In this document: piece after piece, positions 50,213 through 59,445 of the stretch | Position numbering within the stretch: position 1 is the stretch's first letter | How the letters are laid out: every line of letters starts with the position of its first letter | Assembly (NCBI GenBank): GCA_030425195.1 | Contig: JAUIAV010000001.1 | Span: 186,001-250,000 of the forward strand | Reading direction: 5' to 3' | Source: Gammaproteobacteria bacterium | Lineage (GTDB): Bacteria > Pseudomonadota > Gammaproteobacteria > Pseudomonadales > Azotimanducaceae | Length of the DNA: 64,000 nt | Translations under genes and position numbers: made by a program | Notes under the pieces: model-generated | What the model was told of the DNA's origin: nothing | Database searches by the model: none | What the model saw: the letters and a program-made list of their open reading frames with translations, nothing else

Positions 50213-51025
50213 ATGTACACCAGGATACTGGCCGCTCTCGATGTGGAGAGTCACTCGGATCGGCCGCTGATCAGCGCCGTTCGCCTCGCCCGCGAACTCC
50301 AGGCCGCCCTGCATGCAGTCGCCGTCGTCCGTACGGCGCTGGTCTCGACCAGAGGATTTTTCAGCGCCGATATGGTCGATCGGAACAGCGTTCTCGAACA
50401 GGCTCGCGAGGCCCTGCGCGCCCGGGTAGACGCAACCTGCGATAGCCAGCCGGGCCTGGATGTGCTCGTGGGCAAGCCGAGCGAAGCCATCGTCAACGTG
50501 GCGCGTCGCCGGGACTGCGATCTGATCGTGCTGGGCGCACAACCCCGGGAAGGGTCGGAAAGGGTTCTGGGTACCACGGCGACCAACATCCTCAGGCTGG
50601 CCAGCGGCATCGATCTCTATGCCTGCCATCGCGCGGATCCTCACAACCCGCTGGAGCGGATCACCGTGGCGATCGACGGATCCCGACTCAGCCCCGCCGT
50701 GCTCGCGGCTGCCCGGGCGATGGCCGGAATCCACGAACCCTGCGACGTGCAGGTCGTCTGTGTGATCGATGGCGAGAAGCGGGAATCCGAGTCCACCGTC
50801 GCGGCAGCCCGCAACTATCTCAAAGACACGGACTGGTCGGATCTGCGTGTCTGTACTCAGACCAGAGGCGTCGTGGATGCGCTGGAGCAGACCATCCGCG
50901 AGTTCGACTCGGATCTGCTCGTCGTCGGCTCAGGCCAGAACATCGGTCCGGGCTGGGCCATCGGTTCCACCACCAACAGCCTGCTGCACGAGATATCCTG
51001 TGATGTGCTGATCGTACGGGACTGA
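50213..51025 (+). CDS. Tandem universal stress protein (UspE-like)
   Basis: A 270-residue protein with two Usp domains, about 1-140 and 147-270. The nucleotide-binding glycine motif of domain 2 is GSGQNIGPGWAIGSTTNSLL; domain 1 has GAQPREGSERVLGTTATNIL. The start at 50213 (MYTRILAALD) is chosen because the Usp fold begins there; a pair of earlier ATGs adds six residues. Such tandem Usp proteins respond to starvation and oxidative stress. The next gene begins nine bases later and may be co-transcribed. Confidence 0.9.
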   Translation: MYTRILAALDVESHSDRPLISAVRLARELQAALHAVAVVRTALVSTRGFFSADMVDRNSVLEQAREALRARVDATCDSQPGLDVLVGKPSEAIVNVARRRDCDLIVLGAQPREGSERVLGTTATNILRLASGIDLYACHRADPHNPLERITVAIDGSRLSPAVLAAARAMAGIHEPCDVQVVCVIDGEKRESESTVAAARNYLKDTDWSDLRVCTQTRGVVDALEQTIREFDSDLLVVGSGQNIGPGWAIGSTTNSLLHEISCDVLIVRD

Positions 51026-51034
51026 ACGCTGACA

Positions 51035-51724
51035 ATGCAGAAAGAAACTTTCGAAGTGGACGTCGTCCGCTGGGCCGAGATCCACAGCCTGCCAGATACC
51101 TGGCAACCGGCAGAGCTGCGCGCCCTGCTGGAGGAAGCCGAGTTCGAGGAACAGGTGGACGAGCCGGACGTCGAGGACATGACGCTCATGGTGCTGCAGG
51201 ATCTCGGCGTCCAGGCAGCCAGCGATCTGGTGCTGCGCGCGGTTTTCGGCACCCGCCTGGGCAGCGGCGTCCGCCAGAACCTGGTGAGTGAACTGGAGGA
51301 GGACCGTCCCTGGGAACAGTTTGCGGACGTGGACAAGCAGGCGGACATCTTCCGGGCCGTCACCCTGCTGCAGAAGGCTTTCCCCAATCTGTTCGGCACA
51401 CCGGATGCCATCGCCCTGCACATGAGCGTACGGCCGCGGAAGGCGGATGTGCTCCGCTGGTTGAAGGAAACACCGGATGCCGCTCTCCTCGTCCGTCTTC
51501 TGGCGGGCGGCATGCATGAGGACGCCGTGCTCAGACGGCTCTACGAAGAGGACCTCGCCGGTAAACGGTTCCCGGCGGCCCGGCACATCCTCTGGCAGAC
51601 ACGCAGGCTGAACGGAACGGATACCGCCGCCGAGTTCGAGGTCATCTCGTCACATCAGTGGCTGGACCCGCTCCAGCACGTACGCGAGTGGCAGTGCACG
51701 GCGTGGCCGGACGGGGATGACTGA
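51035..51724 (+). CDS. Conserved-looking protein of unknown function
   Basis: A 229-residue soluble, acidic and mainly helical protein. It has no signal peptide, no hydrophobic segment and no catalytic motif that I recognise. Composition and codon use match its neighbours. It lies between a universal stress protein gene and an SLC13-type permease gene, nine and two bases away, so it is in one operon with them. A role in stress or transport control is only inference from context. Confidence 0.75.
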   Translation: MQKETFEVDVVRWAEIHSLPDTWQPAELRALLEEAEFEEQVDEPDVEDMTLMVLQDLGVQAASDLVLRAVFGTRLGSGVRQNLVSELEEDRPWEQFADVDKQADIFRAVTLLQKAFPNLFGTPDAIALHMSVRPRKADVLRWLKETPDAALLVRLLAGGMHEDAVLRRLYEEDLAGKRFPAARHILWQTRRLNGTDTAAEFEVISSHQWLDPLQHVREWQCTAWPDGDD

Positions 51725-51726
51725 TT

Positions 51727-53502
51727 TTGACACTGGATCAGAGCCTTCTGTTCGCGCTTTTCGCGCTGATCCTCGGGTTTCTCATCTGGGGAAAGTTCCG
51801 GTATGACCTGGTTGCCTTTGCCGGACTGGTCGCCGCCTATCTGATCGGGGTGGTGCCCGCGGATCAGGTGTTTTCCGGCTTCGGTCATCCCGCTGTCGCC
51901 ATCATCGCGCTGGTGCTGATCGTTTCCCGCGGGCTTTCGCGCTCCGGTGCGATCGAGCTCCTGGCCCGTCGCCTGATAGACAGCTCTCGGGGTATCCGTG
52001 CCCACATCGGGATCATGGCCAGCGTATCGGCGACCCTCTCGGGCATCATGAACAACGTAGCGGCTCTGGCGCTGCTCATGCCGCTCGATCTTCAGGCAGC
52101 CAGGCGGGCCAAGAGAAGCCCGGCACAGACTCTGATGCCGCTGTCCTTCGCATCCATACTCGGCGGCATGATCACTCTGATCGGCACACCGCCCAATATC
52201 GTGATCGCCACGTTCCGTGAGGAACGGCTTGGCGCTCCGTTCAGCATGTTCGATTTCGCGCCGGTGGGTCTCGGCGTCGCGATCGTCGGTATCCTCTATA
52301 TCGTTTTCGTCGGGCGCCGGCTGATTCCCGTCGAGCGCCTGAAGCACGACACCACTCAGGAGCTCACGGAGCTCGAGGGCTACGTCGCGGAGGTCAGCGT
52401 CTCCGAGTCATCGCAGATGATCGGCAAGCCCCTTCGCGAGCTCGACGAGCTGGTCGACGAGTACGGAGTCACCGTGGTGGGGCTCGTCCGGCGGGGCAAG
52501 CGCCTGCCGGGATTCGCGAGAAGCGAGATCGTCCACAAGAGCGACCGCGTGATCCTGGAGGGCAGTCCGGAAGCCATCGATCAGTTCGTGGGTGCGGCAG
52601 GATTTTCTCTGACCAGCAGCACGAGCGGGAACGGGCTCGCCGCCGGAACCATGGCGCTGACGGAAGTCGTCGTACCGGATGCCGCCCGCATCGTCGGCCG
52701 TTCCGCGCTGGACGTGCAACTGCTCTACCGTCACGGAATCACCCTGCTGGGCATCTCGCGAAGCGGCACCCGCATCCGCGAGCGGGTCCGCAAAACCCGC
52801 ATTCAGTCCGGCGACATCCTGCTGCTCCTCGGCCCCGAGGAGCAGCTGCCCGACGTGGTGGAATGGCTCGGCTGCCTGCCTCTGGCGGAACGCGGGCTCG
52901 AAGTCACCCAGCGGCGTCAGGCATGGACGGCCATCGGGGTTTTCGCGGCGGCGATCATCGCCGCAAGCTTCGGCTGGCTCTACCTGCCGCTCGCTCTTGC
53001 GGCAACCGTGGTCATCTACGTGGTCCTGAACATCGTGCCTCTGCGGCAGGTCTACGAATCCGTGGAATGGCCCGTGATCGTTCTACTCGGCTCCATGATC
53101 CCGATCGGCGCTGCCCTCGAAGCGAGCGGCGGAAGCGCACTCATTGCCGGAACGCTGGTGGACTGGACGGAAGGCTGGTCGGCCGTCGCCGTCCTCGTCC
53201 TGCTCATGGTGATCACCATGACGCTGTCTGACGTGCTGAACAACGTGGCCACGGCGCTGGTAGCCGCACCCATCGGTATCGGTGTGGCCGAGCGTCTCTC
53301 GGTCAATCCCGACACTTTTCTCATGGGCGTGGCCGTGGCCGCTTCGTGCGCGTTCCTGACTCCGATCGGCCACAAGAACAACATCATCATTCTCGGACCC
53401 GGCGGTTACCGCTTCGGCGACTACTGGCGGATGGGCCTGCCGCTCGAGATCCTGGTCCTGGCGCTCGGCGTCCCCCTGCTCCTGATCTTCTGGCCGTTGT
53501 AG
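51727..53502 (+). CDS. SLC13-family permease with TrkA-C domains
   Basis: A 591-residue membrane transporter starting with TTG two bases after the previous stop. Two clusters of hydrophobic helices (about 1-195 and 400-591) are separated by two soluble TrkA-C (RCK_C) domains at roughly 215-300 and 305-385 (PLRELDELVDEYGVTVVGLVR, ALDVQLLYRHGITLLGISR). The helix clusters contain the repeated SGIMNNVAALALLMP and LNNVATALVAAP motifs of DASS/SLC13 transporters, which move anions such as sulfate or dicarboxylates with sodium. TrkA-C domains may bind a ligand that regulates transport. Confidence 0.92.
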   Translation: MTLDQSLLFALFALILGFLIWGKFRYDLVAFAGLVAAYLIGVVPADQVFSGFGHPAVAIIALVLIVSRGLSRSGAIELLARRLIDSSRGIRAHIGIMASVSATLSGIMNNVAALALLMPLDLQAARRAKRSPAQTLMPLSFASILGGMITLIGTPPNIVIATFREERLGAPFSMFDFAPVGLGVAIVGILYIVFVGRRLIPVERLKHDTTQELTELEGYVAEVSVSESSQMIGKPLRELDELVDEYGVTVVGLVRRGKRLPGFARSEIVHKSDRVILEGSPEAIDQFVGAAGFSLTSSTSGNGLAAGTMALTEVVVPDAARIVGRSALDVQLLYRHGITLLGISRSGTRIRERVRKTRIQSGDILLLLGPEEQLPDVVEWLGCLPLAERGLEVTQRRQAWTAIGVFAAAIIAASFGWLYLPLALAATVVIYVVLNIVPLRQVYESVEWPVIVLLGSMIPIGAALEASGGSALIAGTLVDWTEGWSAVAVLVLLMVITMTLSDVLNNVATALVAAPIGIGVAERLSVNPDTFLMGVAVAASCAFLTPIGHKNNIIILGPGGYRFGDYWRMGLPLEILVLALGVPLLLIFWPL

Positions 53503-53511
53503 AATTCCTCC

Positions 53512-54486
53512 ATGAGTATCGATCCGCAGCCGCTCAGCCACCGCTCAACCGACCTCGGCAATGCCCGCATTCACTGGGTGGAGTGCGGTTCAGGCCCCGT
53601 CGTCCTCATGGTCCACGGGTATCCCGAATCCTGGTATTCCTGGCGCCACCAGCTGCCGGCGCTGGCAGCCGCCGGCTACCGGGCGGTCGCCATCGACGTA
53701 CGCGGCTACGGGCGCTCGTCGAAACCGCGTGATGTGGCCGACTACCGCATGGTCCGTATGGTCAGCGACATCGTCGGCCTGGTCGACGCGCTGGAGACCG
53801 ACGACGTCACCCTGGTCGGTCACGACTGGGGGGCTCCGATCGTCTGGAACTCGGCGCTGATACGACCGGATCTGTTTCGTGGTGTCGCCGGGCTGTCGGT
53901 GCCCTACTCCCCGCCCAGCCGGGAAGGCCGCCCTCTGGCCCGGATGCGGGCCATGGCCGGGGAGGACGAATTCTACGTCGAGTACTTCCAGGAACCCGGC
54001 CGCGCGGAAGCCGAGATCGAAGCGGACATACGAAGCTGGCTGCTCGGTTTCTACTGGTGTGCTTCCGGCGATGTGGAGAACGGCCCCAACATCGCAATCG
54101 TCCCCCGAGGCACGCAGATGCGTGATCATTTCGTGTATCCGGACAGCATGCCCGCCTGGCTGTCAGAGGAGGATCTGGATACCTATGTGCGGGAATTCGA
54201 GTACTCGGGTTTCTTCGGGCCGTTGTGCCGCTACCGGAACGTGGATCGGGACTGGGAAGATCTCGCCGCCTTCGCCGATCGACCCATCGAACTGCCGGCA
54301 CTCTTCATCGGTGGAGACCGGGATGGCCCGACCATCTGGGGCGCGCCGGCCATCGAGCGATTCAGTGAGACATTGCCCAATCTGGTGAAGGCGGAGATCC
54401 TGCCGGGCTGCGGTCACTGGACTCAGCAGGAACGGCCCGCCGAAACGAATGAACTGCTGATTGGCTTCCTCGATCCGCTGCACTGA
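53512..54486 (+). CDS. Alpha/beta hydrolase, epoxide hydrolase type
   Basis: A 324-residue alpha/beta hydrolase. The oxyanion motif HGYPESWYSWRHQ is at 35-47. The nucleophile is Asp105 in GHDWGAPIVW, as in epoxide hydrolases and haloalkane dehalogenases. The acid lies in IGGDRDG and the His in GCGHWTQQERP. The HGYPES and RGYGRSSKP runs point to epoxide hydrolase. It sits nine bases after the permease stop and seven bases from the convergent amidohydrolase gene. Confidence 0.92.
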   Translation: MSIDPQPLSHRSTDLGNARIHWVECGSGPVVLMVHGYPESWYSWRHQLPALAAAGYRAVAIDVRGYGRSSKPRDVADYRMVRMVSDIVGLVDALETDDVTLVGHDWGAPIVWNSALIRPDLFRGVAGLSVPYSPPSREGRPLARMRAMAGEDEFYVEYFQEPGRAEAEIEADIRSWLLGFYWCASGDVENGPNIAIVPRGTQMRDHFVYPDSMPAWLSEEDLDTYVREFEYSGFFGPLCRYRNVDRDWEDLAAFADRPIELPALFIGGDRDGPTIWGAPAIERFSETLPNLVKAEILPGCGHWTQQERPAETNELLIGFLDPLH

Positions 54487-54492
54487 ATTCCT

Positions 54493-55650
54493 TCATGACG
54501 TCATCCGGAACAGCTCGAGGGCCGTTCCACCGACGATCTTCTGTGCGTTCTCCACGCTGGTGGCGTCGAAGACCGCCTGGATGGAGCTTCTCGTGTAGCC
54601 GAACGTGCTCTCCTGGTGGGGGTAGTCGGAGGACCACATGCAGGTCTCCGGGCCGATCCGGTCGAGCAGCGAAAGACCGACCGGATCGGTCATGAAGGTC
54701 GCATAACAGTGCCTGCGCCAGTACCAGCTCGGCGGATGCTCGAGCTGCGGGTTCATGGCCGTGCGGAAATGGGTGGCGGCCATATCGGCATCGTGCAGCA
54801 TGCTCGCGACCCAGGTCAGCCCACCTTCCACGAACACGGCTTTCAGTTCCGGAAAGCGGTCGAACACGCCGGCAAAGGTGAGCGACGACCACTGGTTGCG
54901 GAATCCCTGCATCTGCGTGAGCAGCGAGATTCCCGCCGCACCCGGACGGGCAGACGGGATGGCTTCGCCGATGTGAAATGTGAGCGGGATGCCGGAGTCC
55001 GCTATGGCCCCGTACAGCTCGTCCATCTCCGGATTGTTGTAATGAATCTTCTCACCCGCGGCATCGAGACCCGGACGCAGCGGCACCATGAGCGCCCGTG
55101 CGCCCAGCGCCTTGCAGCACTCGACCGACGCGGGGGCTGCGTCCATGTCCCAGTAGTTGGGTACCATTACCGGATACAGACGGTCCGGCGCCTCCGCGCA
55201 GCGCTCGGCCAGCGACTCATTGTAGATGCCGAAGACGAGTTCGCGGTTCTGCATTTCGCCGAACATGAACAGTCCGAACAGTCGTTGCGGGAAGATCAGC
55301 TCCTTCTCGACGCCCTCGACGTCCAGATCGGCGAGGCGCGCCGGAATGTCATTCAGCCCGGGCGTGCACTCCATGGCTTCGCAGAGAAAATCCGCGATGT
55401 TCGGCGGCGTCATGGGCTTGTCGCCGAGCCGGAAGTCGAAATGACCATCCACGAAAGTCATCCTGGGCTCCTGATCAGCCAGCTCCGGCGGGAACCGGCC
55501 GTGCCAGTAGTCACCTTCGATCAGATGACTGTCCGCCGATACGATCACCGTGCCTGCGGGCCAGGGCCGGGTCTCAGCCTGGGGGCGCCGTTTCGGCGAC
55601 ACCTCGATATCGATCTGCTCCGGTATCTCGAGAACATAACTGTCGCGCAT
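54493..55650 (-). CDS. Amidohydrolase-2 family metal-dependent hydrolase
   Basis: A 385-residue TIM-barrel protein of the amidohydrolase 2 (ACMSD-like) type. The N-terminal metal region reads VSADSHLIEG, and later motifs are PLTFHIGEAI, AVFVEGGLTWV and MWSSDYPHQES, in which the Asp is catalytic. Members decarboxylate or hydrolyse cyclic organic acids; many with this start act on aromatic or lipid-like pollutants. The upstream -10 element TATAAT (55682-55687) sits in the 150-base divergent region facing the LLM gene. Confidence 0.9.
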   Translation of the reverse strand: MRDSYVLEIPEQIDIEVSPKRRPQAETRPWPAGTVIVSADSHLIEGDYWHGRFPPELADQEPRMTFVDGHFDFRLGDKPMTPPNIADFLCEAMECTPGLNDIPARLADLDVEGVEKELIFPQRLFGLFMFGEMQNRELVFGIYNESLAERCAEAPDRLYPVMVPNYWDMDAAPASVECCKALGARALMVPLRPGLDAAGEKIHYNNPEMDELYGAIADSGIPLTFHIGEAIPSARPGAAGISLLTQMQGFRNQWSSLTFAGVFDRFPELKAVFVEGGLTWVASMLHDADMAATHFRTAMNPQLEHPPSWYWRRHCYATFMTDPVGLSLLDRIGPETCMWSSDYPHQESTFGYTRSSIQAVFDATSVENAQKIVGGTALELFRMTS

Positions 55651-55681
55651 GTCGCTGGATTCCCGCTTCTCCCTTACGAAA

Positions 55682-55687
55682 ATTATA
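55682..55687 (-). promoter_or_regulatory. Perfect -10 hexamer upstream of the amidohydrolase gene
   Basis: On the minus strand this reads TATAAT within an AT-rich run, 32 bases from the amidohydrolase ATG. No good -35 element lies at 17 bases, so an activator may be needed. Confidence 0.35.
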
Positions 55688-55800
55688 ACGGGTTTTAATC
55701 AGCATCAGCCATCTCCTCCAGCCCGGACGGTTCGCCGGTAGAGACTGTGATGTCCCCGGGCACCCCGCTGCGTTAAATTACGCGCAAGGGAGGAACGATC

Positions 55801-57048
55801 ATGAAGTCAATCTGGTTTCATCTGCAGGGCTATCGCGATCTGCCCGCCGATTTCGAAGATCGCTATGAATCCGTCTGGGTCACCCCGCCAACCGATGAGC
55901 TCTGCGACCCGCAGAAGGTTCACCAGTATCTGAACTGGAATCTGGATGAGCTGGACTACGCGGCGAGCCTGGGTTTTGACGGCGTGGGTACCAACGAGCA
56001 TCACCAGAACGGCTACGGATTCCCGGTCTCCCCGAACCAGACCGGGTACTACCTGGCGAAGAGCACGACGGATCAGGCCATCGTCATCCTCGGCAACACG
56101 CTGCCGCTGTACAACCCGCCGATCCGGGTGGCTGAAGAGATCGCCTACATGGACTGCCTGTCGAACGGCCGCGTCGTGTCCGGCATGCCGGTCGGCACAC
56201 CCATGGACGTGACCCACTGCTACGGCATCACTCCGACCACGGTCCGCCCACGCTATTTCGAGGCGCACGACCTGATCACGAAAGCCTGGACGGCCGAGAA
56301 GGAATTCCACTTCAACGGCAAGTACACGAAGCTGCGCCACGTGAACATCTGGCCGAAGCCGATTCAGAAGCCCCATCCGCCTATCTGGCTCGCCGGCGGC
56401 GGCTCCATCGAAACCTGGGAATTCGCCGCACAGAATGACTACCTCTACAGCTATCTGAGCTTCGGCGGTCGCCTTGCCGCTCAGAAGCTCATGGACGGGT
56501 TCTGGGAAGTGGTGGACGCCCACGGCCTCGACCGCAATCCCTACCGCGCCGGGTTCGCGCAGATCGTGTGCGTTGCCGAGACGGACGCGGAAGCGGAAAA
56601 GCTGTATCTGGAGCACATGCGCTACTTCTACAAGAAATCCCTGCACGTGGCGCGCCACTATGCAGCGGTCGCCGGCTACAACACCAAGGCCTCGCTGCAG
56701 GCCGCCATGAGCCGTGGCGGTGCCGGGAACCCCTTCGAGGCCATCGACCCCGGCTCCATCACCTGGAGCGAGCTGGTGGACAAGACCAAGCGCGTCGTCG
56801 CCGGCAGCCCCGCCACGGTGATCGATCACCTGAAGGAACTGGCCAGGGACCTGAACGTGGGACAGCTGATCCTGCTGATGCACGTGGGCTCCATGGATCA
56901 TGAGCTCACCAAATACAGCACCCGGCTGTACGCGGAGGAAGTGCTGCCGCACATCCGGGACATCTGGTCCGATCAGTGGGAAGATCACTGGTGGCCCAGC
57001 GGCGCCAGACGACCGGTGCTTCCGGGCGAAGCCGTGGCTGCGGGGTGA
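55801..57048 (+). CDS. LLM-class flavin-dependent oxidoreductase
   Basis: A 415-residue luciferase-like TIM-barrel monooxygenase. The N-terminal segment FDGVGTNEHHQNGYGFPVSPN is the active-site loop of the bacterial luciferase / F420-reductase class; later WLAGGGSIETW and VVAGSPATVIDHL are typical. The cofactor is FMNH2 or F420. GGGAGGAACG precedes the ATG. An alpha/beta hydrolase gene starts five bases after its stop, and an amidohydrolase is divergent, so a pathway for an organic compound is plausible. Confidence 0.9.
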   Translation: MKSIWFHLQGYRDLPADFEDRYESVWVTPPTDELCDPQKVHQYLNWNLDELDYAASLGFDGVGTNEHHQNGYGFPVSPNQTGYYLAKSTTDQAIVILGNTLPLYNPPIRVAEEIAYMDCLSNGRVVSGMPVGTPMDVTHCYGITPTTVRPRYFEAHDLITKAWTAEKEFHFNGKYTKLRHVNIWPKPIQKPHPPIWLAGGGSIETWEFAAQNDYLYSYLSFGGRLAAQKLMDGFWEVVDAHGLDRNPYRAGFAQIVCVAETDAEAEKLYLEHMRYFYKKSLHVARHYAAVAGYNTKASLQAAMSRGGAGNPFEAIDPGSITWSELVDKTKRVVAGSPATVIDHLKELARDLNVGQLILLMHVGSMDHELTKYSTRLYAEEVLPHIRDIWSDQWEDHWWPSGARRPVLPGEAVAAG

Positions 57049-57053
57049 GCGCC

Positions 57054-57830
57054 ATGAAAACGATCCAGCTGACCCTCGCCAGCGGCCTGCCCGCCGACGT
57101 GCTCGCCGGCGGCTCCGGTCCGGCCCTGCTCTACCTGCACAATCACCTGGGCCGCACCTGGGATGCCTTTCTCGATGCACTGGCCGGAACCCACACGGTG
57201 TACGCACCGCGCCATCCCGGTTCCGATGAGCCGGACGAGCTGCTGGCGCTGGATGGGTTTGCGGATCTCGCCCTGTACTACGACGATCTGCTGAACGCGC
57301 TGGACGTGGACACTGCGGTGGTCGTGGGTCACGGATTCGGCGGCATGGCCGCGGCGGAGTTCGCCGCGCACTGTCCCGCGCGCGTCAGCCGGCTGGTGCT
57401 GATCGACTCACTCGGACTCTGGCTGGATGACACGCCCATCGACGACATCAGCGGTGTGCCACCGGAACGGGCGGCGAGCATTCTGAGTGGATCTCCCACC
57501 GTCACCGAAGCGCTGCTCGCACAACCGGAAGATCCCGCCGCCATTCCGGATTTCATGGTCGGACGCTTCCTGACGCAGGCAGCGGTGTCTCATTTCATCT
57601 GGCCCATACCGGACCGGGACCTGCGGCGGCGACTCTACCGGATCACCATGCCCACCCTGGTGCTCTGGGGGGAGGACGACCAGTACGTTCCGGTGTGCTA
57701 CGCGCGCGAGTTCGGGGACGGCCTGCCCGATGCCCGGATAGAGCGGATCCCGGGCGCCGGACACATGCCTCAACTGGAGAAGACGGATGAGGTGATGACC
57801 GTACTCGCCGATTTTCTCGGCACGGTGTAG
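57054..57830 (+). CDS. Alpha/beta hydrolase with Ser-to-Gly change in the nucleophile elbow
   Basis: A 258-residue alpha/beta-hydrolase fold protein. The oxyanion region (LLYLHNHLGRTWDAF), acid (LWGEDDQYVP) and His (GAGHMPQLE) motifs are present. At the nucleophile elbow residues 92-96 read G-H-G-F-G: the expected Ser (as in GHSFG) is Gly94. The codon is GGA, so a single base change from a Ser codon is possible but not shown. The product may have lost hydrolase activity or may catalyse another step. The gene follows the LLM oxidoreductase by five bases and is surely co-transcribed. Confidence 0.88.
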   Translation: MKTIQLTLASGLPADVLAGGSGPALLYLHNHLGRTWDAFLDALAGTHTVYAPRHPGSDEPDELLALDGFADLALYYDDLLNALDVDTAVVVGHGFGGMAAAEFAAHCPARVSRLVLIDSLGLWLDDTPIDDISGVPPERAASILSGSPTVTEALLAQPEDPAAIPDFMVGRFLTQAAVSHFIWPIPDRDLRRRLYRITMPTLVLWGEDDQYVPVCYAREFGDGLPDARIERIPGAGHMPQLEKTDEVMTVLADFLGTV

Positions 57831-57858
57831 TCATGGTCTGAAGCACACGGCGATCTGA

Positions 57859-58395
57859 TCACAGTTCCAGGATCTCTCCGGGTTCGATACCGTCCAGCGT
57901 CCACGACCCGATCCGGTAACGGACCAGTCGCAGCACGGGAAAACCGACGGCCGCGCACATCCTGCGGACCTGGCGGTTGCGTCCTTCACTGATGGTGAGC
58001 TCCAGCCAGCTGTCCGGAACCGTCCTGCGCACCCGGATGGGCGGTACACGCGGCCAGGTCACCGGCGACGCGGTCAGCAGTTTCGCCCGGGCGGGCCGGG
58101 TGAGACCGTCTTTCAGCTCGATTCCCTCCCGCAGAGGCTGCAGATCCGCATCAACCGGCGTCCCCTCCACCTGCACCCAGTAGGTCTTGCTCACCTTGTG
58201 TTCCGGGCTGGTGATCCTGTGCTTGAGTGCGGCGGAGTCCGTCAGCATCAGCAGGCCCTCACTGTCGCGGTCCAGCCTGCCGGCGGGATAGACGCCCTTC
58301 AGATCGATGAAGTCCTTCAGCGTTCTGCGGCCTTCACGGTCCGTGAACTGGGACAGGACGTCGTACGGCTTGTTGAACAGGATGATTCGTGTCAC
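57859..58395 (-). CDS. rluE: 23S rRNA pseudouridine synthase, RluE-type
   Basis: A 178-residue RsuA/RluB/RluE-family pseudouridine synthase without an N-terminal S4 domain, as in RluE, which modifies U2457 of 23S rRNA in E. coli. It starts TRIILFNKPYDVLSQF. The catalytic Asp42 is in GRLDRDSEGLL, and ELTISEGRNRQVRRM is the second conserved motif. Length and layout fit RluE better than RluB or RsuA. It is convergent with the preceding hydrolase gene. Confidence 0.92.
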   Translation of the reverse strand: MTRIILFNKPYDVLSQFTDREGRRTLKDFIDLKGVYPAGRLDRDSEGLLMLTDSAALKHRITSPEHKVSKTYWVQVEGTPVDADLQPLREGIELKDGLTRPARAKLLTASPVTWPRVPPIRVRRTVPDSWLELTISEGRNRQVRRMCAAVGFPVLRLVRYRIGSWTLDGIEPGEILEL

Positions 58396-58511
58396 GGACC
58401 TGGCCGGAACTCTCAGAGAGCGTCAGTTTACCGTCCCTGCAAACCTGCAGCCTGCTTTCCGGCCCGAAGCGCGCTAGAGTGAGGCGCAGACACCGCGCAA
58501 GGAGCCTGGCC

Positions 58512-59303
58512 ATGTCCATACCCCGGTTTGCAGCCGACGTACCGATGGCGGAGTTCAACGCAGCCCTGGAGGAAGCGGGCTGTGCCGTGATCACCGACGT
58601 CATGGATCCGGCGCTGCGACAGTCGATCACCAGCGAACTGGCATCGCACATGGCGGCAGCACGCGTCATCCAGGAAGATGACCCGGAAGAGTTCTATCCC
58701 GGAAAGACCCGGCGCGTCACCGCCCTCATCGCCCGCTCGCCGAGCGTGACCGACCAGCTGATCACGCACCCGGCAGCCCAGGGTGTGTGCGAGCACTTCC
58801 TGCGCCCCACCGGGGAACTCGGCTATCAGCTGCACGTCACCGCAGCGCTGGAGGTGGGCCCCGGCGCGCGCAGGCAGATCCTGCACCGGGAAGACGACTC
58901 CTTTTCCTATTTCCCCATGCCGAGACCGAATCTGATCGTCGCCAGCATGTGGGCCGTCTCGGATTTCCGCGCGGACAACGGCGGCACCCTTCTGGTCCCC
59001 GGCAGTCACCGGTGGCCCGGCGACCGCGAAGCACAGCCGGAGGAGATCGTTCAGGCACAGATGCCTGCGGGCTCGGTGCTGTTCTGGCTCGGCAGCCTGC
59101 TGCATGGTGCCGGGGCCAACACCTCGGAAGACTGGCGCTACGGCATCATCCTCACCTACTCGGCAGGCTGGGTGCGACAGGAGGAGAATCAGTATCTGGA
59201 TGTCCCGCCCGAGCGGCTCGCCGAGCTTTCACCCGAGGTGCGGCGCATCGCCGGATTCGACATGTACGGTGCCCTCGGATTTTTCGATCCGTCAATCCGC
59301 TGA
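58512..59303 (+). CDS. Phytanoyl-CoA dioxygenase (PhyH) family protein with HxE iron motif
   Basis: A 263-residue PhyH-type oxygenase. The first iron motif reads ILHREDDSF (His125, Glu127), so HxE replaces the common HxD; the neighbouring Asp128 could also be relevant. The distal His is His198 in SLLHGAGANTS. VPGSHRW lies between them. The chosen ATG has AAGGAGCC upstream; a longer frame reading back into the divergent rluE promoter is unlikely. Fourth PhyH-type gene of the window. Substrate unknown. Confidence 0.88.
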   Translation: MSIPRFAADVPMAEFNAALEEAGCAVITDVMDPALRQSITSELASHMAAARVIQEDDPEEFYPGKTRRVTALIARSPSVTDQLITHPAAQGVCEHFLRPTGELGYQLHVTAALEVGPGARRQILHREDDSFSYFPMPRPNLIVASMWAVSDFRADNGGTLLVPGSHRWPGDREAQPEEIVQAQMPAGSVLFWLGSLLHGAGANTSEDWRYGIILTYSAGWVRQEENQYLDVPPERLAELSPEVRRIAGFDMYGALGFFDPSIR

Positions 59304-59445
59304 ACCCGCCCCGTTGATCGAATTCACCCTGGAGGGCATCGAGCCGTTCACCAGCGGCAACCGGTTCGTGAGCGGATTTCTCGACTATGCCTTTTCAGGG
59401 TGAAACCCGGGTAGACTGCCTGAACAGTCAATCAGGGGAGACAAG

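Noticed and set aside
59315-59403. TTG-initiated frame of 29 codons with coding-like third positions
   Set aside because: No ribosome binding site and too short to judge; it may be a remnant but cannot be supported.
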